DNA of 6,247 bases from an uncultured Chloroflexota bacterium. GTDB lineage: Bacteria; Chloroflexota; Dehalococcoidia; SAR202; UBA11138. Under the pieces are notes generated by a model. That model saw only the letters and a program-made list of their open reading frames with translations, did not search any database and was not told where the DNA came from. Numbering within the stretch: the stretch's first letter is position 1; each line of letters starts with the position of its first letter. The position numbers and the translations under genes are program-made. This document shows positions 1 through 6,082 of this stretch, one piece after another. The stretch spans positions 1-6,247 of the forward strand of contig CAJWRP010000145.1 in assembly GCA_913046025.1 (NCBI GenBank), in the 5' to 3' direction.

Positions 1-539
1 ATGCCCATCCTGCCCCACCTGGGCAGTCCGGTCTTTCGGGCGTCGAGAACGGGGGTCTCGTCGTCCCAAGGCCAGGCCAGGGGTTGAAGCGAGGTCGTCC
101 AGTCCTCTCCGAGGGCCCGAAAGGAGGCCTCGCGGAGCTCTCCCAGCAGGACGCCCTCGGGCAGTCCGAGTTTGGCCGACGCGACAGCTACGCGGTAATG
201 GCAGACGAGGGCGGGCTCAAGGCCGCCGCCGAAGGCGGTACCGTGGATAGTGGAGACTACAGGCTTGGAAGCGTTTTCGATAGCGGCCTGTGCTTCGAAG
301 AGGGATCGTCCTTTGGAGGCTCCTCCGAATTCCTTGATGTCCGCGCCAGCGATATAGGTCCTGCCTGCGCAGATGATGAGAATTCCTTTGACCGCGTCGT
401 CGGCATCGGCATGGGTCACCGCTTCATACAAACCCGTGCGAACCCCTTCGCTCAGGGCGTTTACGGGTGGATTGTCGATTGTAACGACCGCAATGTCCCC
501 CTCTGTTTCCATGCTTACCATATCAGTGATTTGCGCCAT
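1..539 (-). CDS. Enoyl-CoA hydratase (crotonase) domain of a bifunctional beta-oxidation enzyme, N-terminal fragment running off the window
   Basis: This is the N-terminal part of a crotonase, which hydrates trans-2-enoyl-CoA in beta-oxidation in the cytoplasm; 179 codons are visible and the 3' end is outside the window. Seen: the TIDNPPVNALS strand (about 20-30), the first oxyanion-hole segment YIAGADIKEF (62-71), the second, GTAFGGGLE (100-108), and LPE (126-128). E108 and E128 match the two catalytic glutamates of the family. The form CHYRVA (113-118), where simple crotonases usually have CDYR, together with IDNPPVNALS, points to the bifunctional hydratase/3-hydroxyacyl-CoA dehydrogenase (EHHADH/FadJ-like) type, which would need about 500 more residues. 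The ATG at 539 has GGAGG five bases upstream. Odd: after residue 128 the expected GILPGAGGTQRLPR stretch is absent although the frame stays open, so the gene may be chimeric, rearranged or misassembled there. Confidence 0.8.
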   Translation of the reverse strand, partial: MAQITDMVSMETEGDIAVVTIDNPPVNALSEGVRTGLYEAVTHADADDAVKGILIICAGRTYIAGADIKEFGGASKGRSLFEAQAAIENASKPVVSTIHGTAFGGGLEPALVCHYRVAVASAKLGLPEGVLLGELREASFRALGEDWTTSLQPLAWPWDDETPVLDARKTGLPRWGRMG

Positions 540-594
540 GTTCGCCTCCCGCGTTCCCGCGTGTAAATTGAGATAATTGCAGACATCGTAACAC
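523..594 (-). CDS. Possible 23-codon leader ORF overlapping the crotonase start
   Basis: A GTG at 594-592 lies seven bases after AGGAGG, within AGGAGGTG at 607-600 on minus, a near-perfect match to the anti-SD sequence. The frame runs 23 codons to a TGA at 525-523, inside the first codons of the crotonase gene and in another frame. This arrangement could couple translation of the two. The peptide resembles nothing I know and its composition is unremarkable. The SD may be a chance match or the remnant of an earlier start, so this is a candidate only. Confidence 0.25.
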   Translation of the reverse strand: MLRCLQLSQFTRGNAGGEHGANH

Positions 595-631
595 GTGAAC
601 ACCTCCTGAATAAACCGTTATCGCGACTGCC

Positions 632-660
632 TTGACTGTTTGGAAGGTCTTTGCTATTCT
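632..660 (+). promoter_or_regulatory. Sigma70-type promoter for the aldehyde dehydrogenase
   Basis: TTGACT at 632-637 (5 of 6 to the -35 consensus) is followed after 17 bases by TATTCT at 655-660 (4 of 6 to the -10), with an extended -10 TGC at 652-654. Transcription would start near 667, giving a 5' untranslated region of about 50 bases. A longer reading from the TTG at 640 would begin between the -35 and -10 boxes, which supports the ATG at 718. Confidence 0.65.
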
Positions 661-704
661 GCGATTTACCATTTCCACAGAGCATTCCATCCCAGAACCG
701 AATC

Positions 705-710
705 AGGAGG
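705..710 (+). promoter_or_regulatory. Ribosome binding site that fixes the aldehyde dehydrogenase start
   Basis: AGGAGG lies seven bases before the ATG at 718. The open frame extends 26 codons further upstream to a TTG at 640, but that segment has no SD and lies over the promoter, so 718 is the preferred start. Confidence 0.85.
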
Positions 711-717
711 ATCCGCC

Positions 718-2232
718 ATGGCGACCGTAGCCGAGAACACCGAAACAGTGAGAACGTATGACAAACACTACATCAACGGTGCATGGGTAGATTCGAACGG
801 GTCCGAGACGGGGGAAGTGATCGGCGCATCAACGGAAGAGGTGATTGGGCGCATTCCTCTCGGGGCTGCTGAGGATGTGGATGCGGCGGTTGCTGCCGCC
901 AAGGCCGCATTCGAGTCGTGGTCCACGACATCGCTGGAAGAGCGCGAGGGCTATTTGTTACGCATCGCAGACGGACTTGAGGCTCGTTCGGAAGAAATTG
1001 CGACGTTGGTCTCTCGTGAGGTTGGAATGCCAATCTCAATTTCGAGGCCTGTACAGGCGGGCAGCCCGGTCAACTTTTTCCGCAATTATGCGAAAATTAT
1101 GAAAGAGTTCAAGTACGAGGAGGTTGAGGACAACTCCCTTATCGTGCGCGAACCCATGGGAGTCATCGGGTGTATTACGCCCTGGAATTACCCTTTGCTA
1201 TTGATGGCGCTGAAGGTCGCGCCTGCCATTGCGGCGGGATGCACGGTTGTGCTGAAACCATCAGAGTGGGCGCCTCTGACTCCCACCGAGATCGGCAAAA
1301 TTGCGATCGAAGCAGGCCTCCCGCCCGGCGTGCTGAACATAGTAAACGGGTTCGGTCCTACGGCTGGGAAGGCACTAGCGTCAGACTCTCGGCTGGGAAA
1401 GCTAGACCTAACTGGCGGAACGGAAACCGGTCGGGCAGTCGCCAAGTTAGCCGGAGAAAACCTGACACCGCTTCAGTTCGAACTAGGCGGCAAAGCACCT
1501 GTGATCGTGTTTGACGATGTGGATGTGGATGACGCGGTCAATGGCTGCGCATTCGCCTCTTTCATCGCATCGGGGCAGACCTGCATACAGGGGTCCCGCG
1601 CCGTGGTGCACAGCAGCATTTACGATGAGTTCGTGGAGAAGCTAACCGCCAAGGTATCCGGCATCAAGATAGGCGACCCAACAGATCCCCAGACACAGAT
1701 GGGCCCCGTGATCTCAAAGCCTTCCTTCGAGAGAGTGTTGGGATATATCCAGTCTTCTATTGATGAAGGTGCCAGGGTTGCCCACGGCGGAAAGAAGCCC
1801 GCTGGGGCCATTTACGAGCATGGTTACTTTATCGAACCCACCATTCTGGCGGATGTTAAGCAGAGCATGAAGGTGGCCCAAGAAGAGGTCTTCGGACCTG
1901 TCGTCTGTGTCATACCTTTCGATACGGAAGAGGATGCCATCGAAATTGCCAACGATATCCCCTTCGGTCTAGGCTGTTCAATCTGGACTCGGGACGTGGC
2001 CAGGGCGCATCGCGTAGCACGAGACGTCATCGCTGGCGTAATCTGGATCAACGACCATCACAGGCTACATCCCGCAGTACCATGGGGCGGCTTCAAAGAC
2101 AGTGGTTATGGACGAGAGGGAAGTTTCGAGTTCATAAACGAGTACACGGCCCCAAAATACGTCTGCGTTCGTGTAGATCCAGAACCAGTGGACTGGTACG
2201 GAACCTCCGGTACTGGCAGAAGATTAAACTAG
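718..2232 (+). CDS. NAD(P)+-dependent aldehyde dehydrogenase
   Basis: A complete 504-residue cytosolic aldehyde dehydrogenase that oxidises an aldehyde to a carboxylate with NAD(P)+; family members are usually about 480-510 residues. Seen: TPWNYP (154-159) with the catalytic Asn157, VVLKPSE with cofactor-binding Lys180, the nucleotide-loop variant LTGGTETG (231-238), FELGGK with general base Glu255, SGQTC with nucleophile Cys289, and EEVFGP with Glu390. All catalytic residues are present. The C-terminal NDHHRLHPAVPWGGFKDSG segment (from 445) resembles the betaine-aldehyde and hydroxymuconic-semialdehyde dehydrogenase branches, but the substrate cannot be fixed from sequence. It has its own promoter and SD, diverges from the crotonase gene, and is followed after 57 bases by a decayed CoxS-like gene that was probably co-transcribed. 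A semialdehyde from ring cleavage is a plausible substrate given the dioxygenase about 3 kb away; this is inference. Confidence 0.93.
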   Translation: MATVAENTETVRTYDKHYINGAWVDSNGSETGEVIGASTEEVIGRIPLGAAEDVDAAVAAAKAAFESWSTTSLEEREGYLLRIADGLEARSEEIATLVSREVGMPISISRPVQAGSPVNFFRNYAKIMKEFKYEEVEDNSLIVREPMGVIGCITPWNYPLLLMALKVAPAIAAGCTVVLKPSEWAPLTPTEIGKIAIEAGLPPGVLNIVNGFGPTAGKALASDSRLGKLDLTGGTETGRAVAKLAGENLTPLQFELGGKAPVIVFDDVDVDDAVNGCAFASFIASGQTCIQGSRAVVHSSIYDEFVEKLTAKVSGIKIGDPTDPQTQMGPVISKPSFERVLGYIQSSIDEGARVAHGGKKPAGAIYEHGYFIEPTILADVKQSMKVAQEEVFGPVVCVIPFDTEEDAIEIANDIPFGLGCSIWTRDVARAHRVARDVIAGVIWINDHHRLHPAVPWGGFKDSGYGREGSFEFINEYTAPKYVCVRVDPEPVDWYGTSGTGRRLN

Positions 2233-2289
2233 TCAATATAGGCCGTCCTCTATAGATGTAGTTAATGCCTAATACTTGGAGGAGTCCTA

Positions 2290-2670
2290 ATGTTGAATCT
2301 GCCTCCGTGCGTCCCCCTGAGCATCATCGTAAATGGCGTCAAACGAGAGGTCCTCGTAAATTCTTCCAACTCTCTTCTTGAAGTGCTACTAGGTCTCCTA
2401 AGTGCCAAACGTGGATGCGACGACGGAACCTGACGCCTGTATTGTGACGGTCAATTGGGCCATATTGTCGATGCCATCGTCAAAGTGGGAAATTCGTCTG
2501 CCAACGCCTCAACAATCGCTGAGTCAGGTCTATGGCCTCTTCAAAGGGTCAACTCCACGGACAACTCACTGGTTGGCGCTATGCGAGGCTTCAGTGCCCC
2601 ACAGGTGTCTTTTGCCATAGAGTCTCAGATCGATAGTATGGCCGACGCCCTAGCTCTTATGGACTCCTGA
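2290..2670 (+). pseudogene. Decayed [2Fe-2S] small subunit of a molybdenum hydroxylase (CoxS / xanthine dehydrogenase small-subunit type)
   Basis: Intact members (about 155-165 residues) carry electrons from a molybdenum-cofactor large subunit through two [2Fe-2S] clusters. An SD, GGAGGAG (2278-2284), precedes the ATG at 2290. The first 47 codons read as the ferredoxin fold: SIIVNGVKREVLV, then LLEVLL, then KRGCDDGT with the first cluster Cys43. At the next expected Cys the frame hits TGA (2431-2433). Two bases are missing there: frame-shifted codons 2435-2455 read ACIVTVN, the expected continuation after CG. Two extra bases at 2456-2457 restore the frame, giving GHIVDA and later STI...PLQR. 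In the second-cluster motif CGFCTPG both Cys are lost (CGA at 2584, AGT at 2593). The end with the CRCTGY motif is missing and the frame closes at 2670. No large or FAD subunit is in the window. Clearly non-functional as read; sequencing error would not explain the lost cysteines. Confidence 0.8.
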
Positions 2671-3534
2671 CATGGACGCCAGCACTTCAAAAATCACAGC
2701 GAAATCCTGGTCCTGCAGCCCCATGCCCCGAGCCGCTGTCAGGTACTCATTGGTAACGGACGTTGTTGGTAGGGGAACGTCCATCTGCTTGCCTAGCTCC
2801 AGGGCTAAGCTCAAGTCCTTCTGCATCATGTTCACGTCGAACCAGGCCTCATCAGGCATATCAAGAACGAAGGGGCCGCGATACTTCACCATGGGCGACG
2901 CTATGACACTGTTCAGCAGCACCTCCACGGCAGTCTCGCGCTTGATGCCACTCTTCTCTGCCAGCAAGACACCTTCACTAAATGCCAGCATCTGCACCAC
3001 AAGACTCAGATTAGTGGCGACCTTCATAGTGACTGCCAGTCCGTTCTCACCAACGTAGTTGACCGTCGGTCCAATGGCTTCCAATATTGGCTTCACCGCT
3101 TCGAAGGCATCGGGGTCACCTCCCACCATCAGCGACAGGGTGCCCTGCTCCAGCGTTATCACACTGCCCGACACGGGCGCGTCCAGCATCTGCGCTCCTA
3201 AAGCCGAAACCTGCTTTGCGATGTCACGGCTGGCTGCCGGGCTGACCGTACTGATGTCCACATAGAATTTCCCTGGGGTCAGCCCTGCCAATATTCCGTC
3301 CGGACCACCCGTTATGGCATACAGGGCATCTGTGTTGGACACCATGCTCAGCGTGAAATCGGAAGCCTCGGCGACGGCGCGTGGAGTTCCGCCCCACAAC
3401 ATACCGCCGTCCATCAAGGCCTGGGCCTTGGACTTCGTTCGATTGTGGCCTGTAACCGTGTGGCCTGCGTTCATGAGGCGCTGCACCATGCGACTGCCCA
3501 TTACGCCGAGACCAACAAATCCAATATTTGCCAT
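2650..3534 (-). CDS. NAD(P)-dependent beta-hydroxyacid dehydrogenase (3-hydroxyisobutyrate dehydrogenase / glyoxylate reductase family)
   Basis: A complete 294-residue cytosolic oxidoreductase interconverting a beta-hydroxyacid and its oxo form; the family is usually 285-300 residues. Seen: the N-terminal Rossmann motif GFVGLGVMG (5-13), HNRT (30-33) after the second strand, the substrate-binding DAPVSGS (118-124), the catalytic Lys171 in MKVATN with Asn175, and the helical C-terminal domain with QKDL (238-241). An NRT motif at that position, rather than an acidic residue, usually goes with NADP(H), so NADPH use is likely. The substrate (3-hydroxyisobutyrate, tartronate semialdehyde, glyoxylate or another) cannot be told. 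The usual DAPVSGG is DAPVSGS here. The ATG at 3534 has AGGTG about ten bases upstream, a moderate SD. It is convergent with the CoxS-like remnant, overlapping its frame by 21 bases. I saw no convincing promoter in 3535-3648. Confidence 0.9.
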   Translation of the reverse strand: MANIGFVGLGVMGSRMVQRLMNAGHTVTGHNRTKSKAQALMDGGMLWGGTPRAVAEASDFTLSMVSNTDALYAITGGPDGILAGLTPGKFYVDISTVSPAASRDIAKQVSALGAQMLDAPVSGSVITLEQGTLSLMVGGDPDAFEAVKPILEAIGPTVNYVGENGLAVTMKVATNLSLVVQMLAFSEGVLLAEKSGIKRETAVEVLLNSVIASPMVKYRGPFVLDMPDEAWFDVNMMQKDLSLALELGKQMDVPLPTTSVTNEYLTAARGMGLQDQDFAVIFEVLASMSGVHKS

Positions 3535-3648
3535 TTTTTGTATTCACCTGTAAATGATTATTTCTTGACGGATGGAAAATTTTGCCACTGGCGTAACCCA
3601 TAACTTCCGTAGTCGAGGGCCCTGCGCTGAACAGCTAACATAACAAAA

Positions 3649-3682
3649 GGGTCTGGCCCTCGGACATCCAAGAGCCAGACCC
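3649..3682 (-). terminator. Rho-independent terminator of the DUF3500 gene
   Basis: On minus, GGGTCTGGCTCTTGG pairs with CCGAGGGCCAGACCC around an ATGT loop. This is a 15-bp stem with nine perfect outer pairs and two G-U wobbles in the inner six. TTTTGTTATGTT follows immediately. It begins 29 bases after the DUF3500 stop. It should separate that gene from the dehydrogenase downstream. On plus no T-run follows, so it is directional. Confidence 0.88.
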
Positions 3683-3711
3683 AATCAGCCCATTAGCTAC
3701 CGTACCTACGA

Positions 3712-4710
3712 CTAGTCGATGTGGTACATGATGCGATGCTCGCGAATGACATCCTGAGCAAAGTCGTTGTTCACGTCGCGAATGACTGAGTGAATGTGAT
3801 TGGCGTCGTTCTGGAAGTTGTCGAACTCAATCACAAAGGACCCGCCGTGAATCCGGTAGTAGTGCTTGTCGGCCTTGGTGGTTCCGCCGTGCCAAGAGAA
3901 GAAGAAATCGTCGATGCCCTTCTCCTGTATGTCGGCCATCTTCTGCTCGGAGAACTCGTCTCGGACTTGGCTCACGTACTCGGTTATAAGCGACATCATG
4001 ATCTCTCGCTGCGTGCCGGTCATGGCAGACGCGGGAAGACCTTCGCCCTCAGGCAGCGAAGGCCTGGTAGAGTTGTACGTGTAAATATCCCAAGGTGCCT
4101 TTTCGTGGACAATAGCCTTGGCACGCTGGCCGGCGTCCAGGGAATTCAACAGATCGAATGCAATATCCTCACGGACGTGCAGTACACGCTGGCCCTCTTT
4201 AGGACCCTTCGGTACCCTCGCCGGGTTGGCGCCAAAGAAGAATGGCGTGGTGGCGATGATGTTGTCGCCCCAGATGCTGAACTGCACCGAAATGTGGTGT
4301 CCCTCAACACGCCAGGCCCAGGGCTGATCTCCACCGGGCTCGCCAAAGATGGTCCAGTAGTAGAGCGACGGGTCTCTGTTCCAACCAACGTTACCCTCTT
4401 CAGCCTCTAATGGCCCCAAGATGGTTTCCAGTTCCATGATTAGCTCGGAGTGGTTGAATCCTTCTTCGCTCATTGTGGACTTGATAACGCTCATTGCCAG
4501 TTCTCGCTGGGAGTCGTCCATGTCTCGAAGCGGCAGCCCCTGCCTGTTTAGGGGCGGATAGTACCAGAAGAATCGCTCGCCCTTGGTATATTCAATCGTG
4601 GCCTTGGCCTTCTGGTCTTCGGATAGGCTGGCCAGAAACTTATTGGCTGCCTCAACAATCTCTGAGGCCGCACCAGCGTGTGTATGGCCATGCTTAATTT
4701 CTGTCGTCAA
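3712..4710 (-). CDS. DUF3500 family protein, function unknown
   Basis: A 332-residue protein recognised as DUF3500 by TPFFFGANPARVP (155-167), PWAWRVEGHHISVQF (130-144) and EFDNFQNDANHIHSVIRD (295-312); the family has no established reaction known to me. No signal peptide or membrane segment is visible, so it is probably cytoplasmic. Two halves resemble each other: LSEDQKAKATIE (29-40) matches LDAGQRAKAIVHE (191-203), and GLPLRDMDDSQRELAMSVI (58-76) matches GLPASAMTGTQREIMMSLI (224-242). Each is followed by an aromatic-rich strand pair. His pairs (8 and 10, 138-139, 305 and 307) could bind metal, but this is speculation. The start is TTG at 4710, chosen because GGGAGGAG lies six bases upstream and the next in-frame Met is residue 64. 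It has its own promoter and terminator, so it is probably monocistronic. Confidence 0.85.
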   Translation of the reverse strand: MTTEIKHGHTHAGAASEIVEAANKFLASLSEDQKAKATIEYTKGERFFWYYPPLNRQGLPLRDMDDSQRELAMSVIKSTMSEEGFNHSELIMELETILGPLEAEEGNVGWNRDPSLYYWTIFGEPGGDQPWAWRVEGHHISVQFSIWGDNIIATTPFFFGANPARVPKGPKEGQRVLHVREDIAFDLLNSLDAGQRAKAIVHEKAPWDIYTYNSTRPSLPEGEGLPASAMTGTQREIMMSLITEYVSQVRDEFSEQKMADIQEKGIDDFFFSWHGGTTKADKHYYRIHGGSFVIEFDNFQNDANHIHSVIRDVNNDFAQDVIREHRIMYHID

Positions 4711-4793
4711 TTTCGTCTCCTCCCAAATTCGGAATCAGTATATAAGACACGGGAATTCGAGAAAATCGCTCAACTCGACACTCCCTAAGTGAA

Positions 4794-4813
4794 CTGAGTT
4801 TATTATCTGAGTT
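4794..4813. repeat. Direct repeat pair CTGAGTT over the DUF3500 -10 region
   Basis: CTGAGTT occurs at 4794-4800 and 4807-4813 in the same orientation, separated by TATTAT, a period of 13 bases. The pair covers the -10 box. It could be a regulator site or a chance duplication in AT-rich promoter DNA. Confidence 0.35.
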
Positions 4814-4826
4814 CCAATGCTGTCAA
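4799..4826 (-). promoter_or_regulatory. Sigma70-type promoter for the DUF3500 gene
   Basis: On minus, TTGACA (4826-4821) is a perfect -35 box. AATAAA (4804-4799, 4 of 6) follows after 16 bases as the -10. The start site would be near 4791, leaving about 80 bases before the TTG at 4710. A second -10-like TATACT occurs closer to the gene (about 4734-4739) but has no good -35. Direct repeats of CTGAGTT (plus strand) flank the -10 and may be an operator. Confidence 0.6.
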
Positions 4827-5067
4827 CAAACGTTTTTTAATGACCGACGCGCCATTCTTTCTACAAGGAAGTTTCGCTCGAGAGCACTTAGTATTTGTTG
4901 GCTATCGCCTTGTGTACCAGTCTATGATATGCCCCACAGTGGTCAGAGGCGAATGTTGGTGAAGGCCGAGGCTTCGGCCCTTATTTATGTAACGGCAGTT
5001 TCACCTCACGAACGAACGCCAGCCATCACTTCCCCCTTACCAGTATCCCTGTGCCCTCTACTCAAAA
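4827..5067. other. Non-coding spacer between the DUF3500 and dioxygenase genes
   Basis: With the promoter segment to its left this forms a 357-base gap (4711-5067). I find no plausible coding frame with an SD and no RNA gene that I recognise. The only structure noted is the hairpin at 4964-4979. Confidence 0.6.
4964..4979 (-). terminator. Weak terminator-like hairpin downstream of the dioxygenase
   Basis: GGCCGA and TCGGCC form a perfect 6-bp stem around a GGCT loop. AAGG/CCTT flanks could extend it with a bulged C. On minus, the direction of the dioxygenase, it ends in TTCACC and lacks a proper T-run. On plus it is followed by CTTATTTATG, but no gene reads into it from that side. It lies about 90 bases beyond the dioxygenase stop and may end or stabilise that transcript. 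Confidence 0.35.
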
Positions 5068-6039
5068 CTATTCCCAGGCGGCGAAGACTTTGAAGGAAAC
5101 TTGTGACTGGGCATCTAGAGCATCTATTATCTCCGCTGGCCTGTCGCCAACGACGCCCAGGGTTATAATCCAGTTCAAGAACTCGTGATCGCCGGATTCC
5201 TGAAGCTCTTGGGGTGTCAGTTCCGCCAATTTGCTCCCCTGGCCAATACGCACCAACTCCAGATTTTTCTTATCGAATTCAACATCGAAGGCGCTGCGGT
5301 CAAACTTCTCGGTTAGGAAGAAGTGGGACCAGCTTGAGGATGCTATGACAGCGACGCGCTCCGTTCTGGTATCCAGGAATCGCCGGATTGCCTGACCCAG
5401 CTCGTAGCACCGCTTGGCAGTCGGCCTGGGTGGATAGCCATCACCGGCCTCCTCTCCGAGGCAGTTAACGAACAGCGGCAGTATCGGAAGCTCTGCATCC
5501 TGATCCAGATACATTAACGGATTGATGTGCGCGTGAGGCAGTCCCCACTCCCAACCAGCCAGTTCCGTAGACGACGACATGTCGAAGCCATCCCGTATGA
5601 CAAACTTGACCAGGTCCGTGGCAAACTCAGCAGGGCAGTTAAAAGAGAACTTGGTCTCCGGCTGAATCTTCCAGACATTGTTGTCATTGCTGGCGGAGTG
5701 GAACGGATAGCCGTCCACCTGCGACCCGGTGTACATGCAGAAGGTAGGCAGGTTTTCACGCTTGAAGTTTTCCGCCTGATCGTCGCCGATGAGTATGACG
5801 GCATCGGGCTTCCAGGCGTGCAGCTTCTCTCGGATTACGGCGAAAGCGTCCATGATGCGCTGGTGATTTATCTTGTCCTGAGCCAGCCCATCGTCGTCTC
5901 CCACGTCGGTCAGCAGTTCTTCAGGGGCCTGGTAATTGGGAATGCGGGAGGCCAGCCTCTTTCGGACGTTTTTCCAGTGTTCGGGTGGAAACAGAATCAT
6001 GGGTGCGTGAGTACATCCTAGCCCTAAAATTTCAGCCAT
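5068..6039 (-). CDS. Class III extradiol ring-cleavage dioxygenase (LigB family catalytic subunit)
   Basis: A complete 323-residue member of the LigB superfamily, non-haem Fe(II) enzymes that cleave catechol-type rings next to the two hydroxyls with O2 to give ring-opened semialdehydes. Seen: GCTHAP with His11 and NHQRI with His59 as the likely two iron ligands, SGDHEFLNWI with Glu286 as the third, and SSSWSHFF with His239 matching the acid-base His195 of LigB. ILIGDDQAENF (82-92) and GLPHAHINPL (166-175) are further conserved segments. The length suits a LigB/MhpB-like single chain (about 300-320). No small LigA-like subunit is in the window. The ATG at 6039 has GAGG six bases upstream. An unrecognised gene on the same strand ends 113 bases upstream and may share its transcript. 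The substrate (protocatechuate-like, aminophenol-like or other) is not determinable; the family assignment is firm. Confidence 0.88.
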   Translation of the reverse strand: MAEILGLGCTHAPMILFPPEHWKNVRKRLASRIPNYQAPEELLTDVGDDDGLAQDKINHQRIMDAFAVIREKLHAWKPDAVILIGDDQAENFKRENLPTFCMYTGSQVDGYPFHSASNDNNVWKIQPETKFSFNCPAEFATDLVKFVIRDGFDMSSSTELAGWEWGLPHAHINPLMYLDQDAELPILPLFVNCLGEEAGDGYPPRPTAKRCYELGQAIRRFLDTRTERVAVIASSSWSHFFLTEKFDRSAFDVEFDKKNLELVRIGQGSKLAELTPQELQESGDHEFLNWIITLGVVGDRPAEIIDALDAQSQVSFKVFAAWE

Positions 6040-6082
6040 TGATTACCTCTCTTTTAGCTTCCAATACTTAGTAATTCGATTG

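Noticed and set aside
84..566. A 160-codon plus-strand frame opposite the crotonase
   Set aside because: It is antisense to recognisable crotonase motifs, has a low-complexity composition and resembles no known protein.
640..717. A 26-codon N-terminal extension of the aldehyde dehydrogenase from TTG at 640
   Set aside because: It lies over the predicted promoter, has no SD, and does not look like family sequence; the ATG at 718 has an ideal SD.
2431..2433. The TGA in the CoxS-like gene as a selenocysteine codon replacing a cluster cysteine
   Set aside because: Reading through gives no family match directly after it. The expected ACIVTVN appears only in the shifted frame, and the second cluster has also lost its cysteines. 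Decay by indel fits better.
2402..2670. Two short plus-strand frames of about 70 codons (2402-2620 and 2455-2670) as separate small genes
   Set aside because: They are the frame-shifted and downstream pieces of the CoxS-like remnant and lack their own ribosome binding sites.
3790..4410. A 206-codon plus-strand frame opposite the DUF3500 gene
   Set aside because: It is the antisense shadow of a gene with clear family motifs and has no SD or promoter of its own.
4733..4748. TATACT-type -10 close to the DUF3500 start as the main promoter
   Set aside because: No acceptable -35 at 16-18 bases; the upstream TTGACA promoter is far better.
5527..6021. A 164-codon plus-strand frame opposite the dioxygenase
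   Set aside because: It is antisense to a gene with a complete active site, and the frame shows no family motifs.
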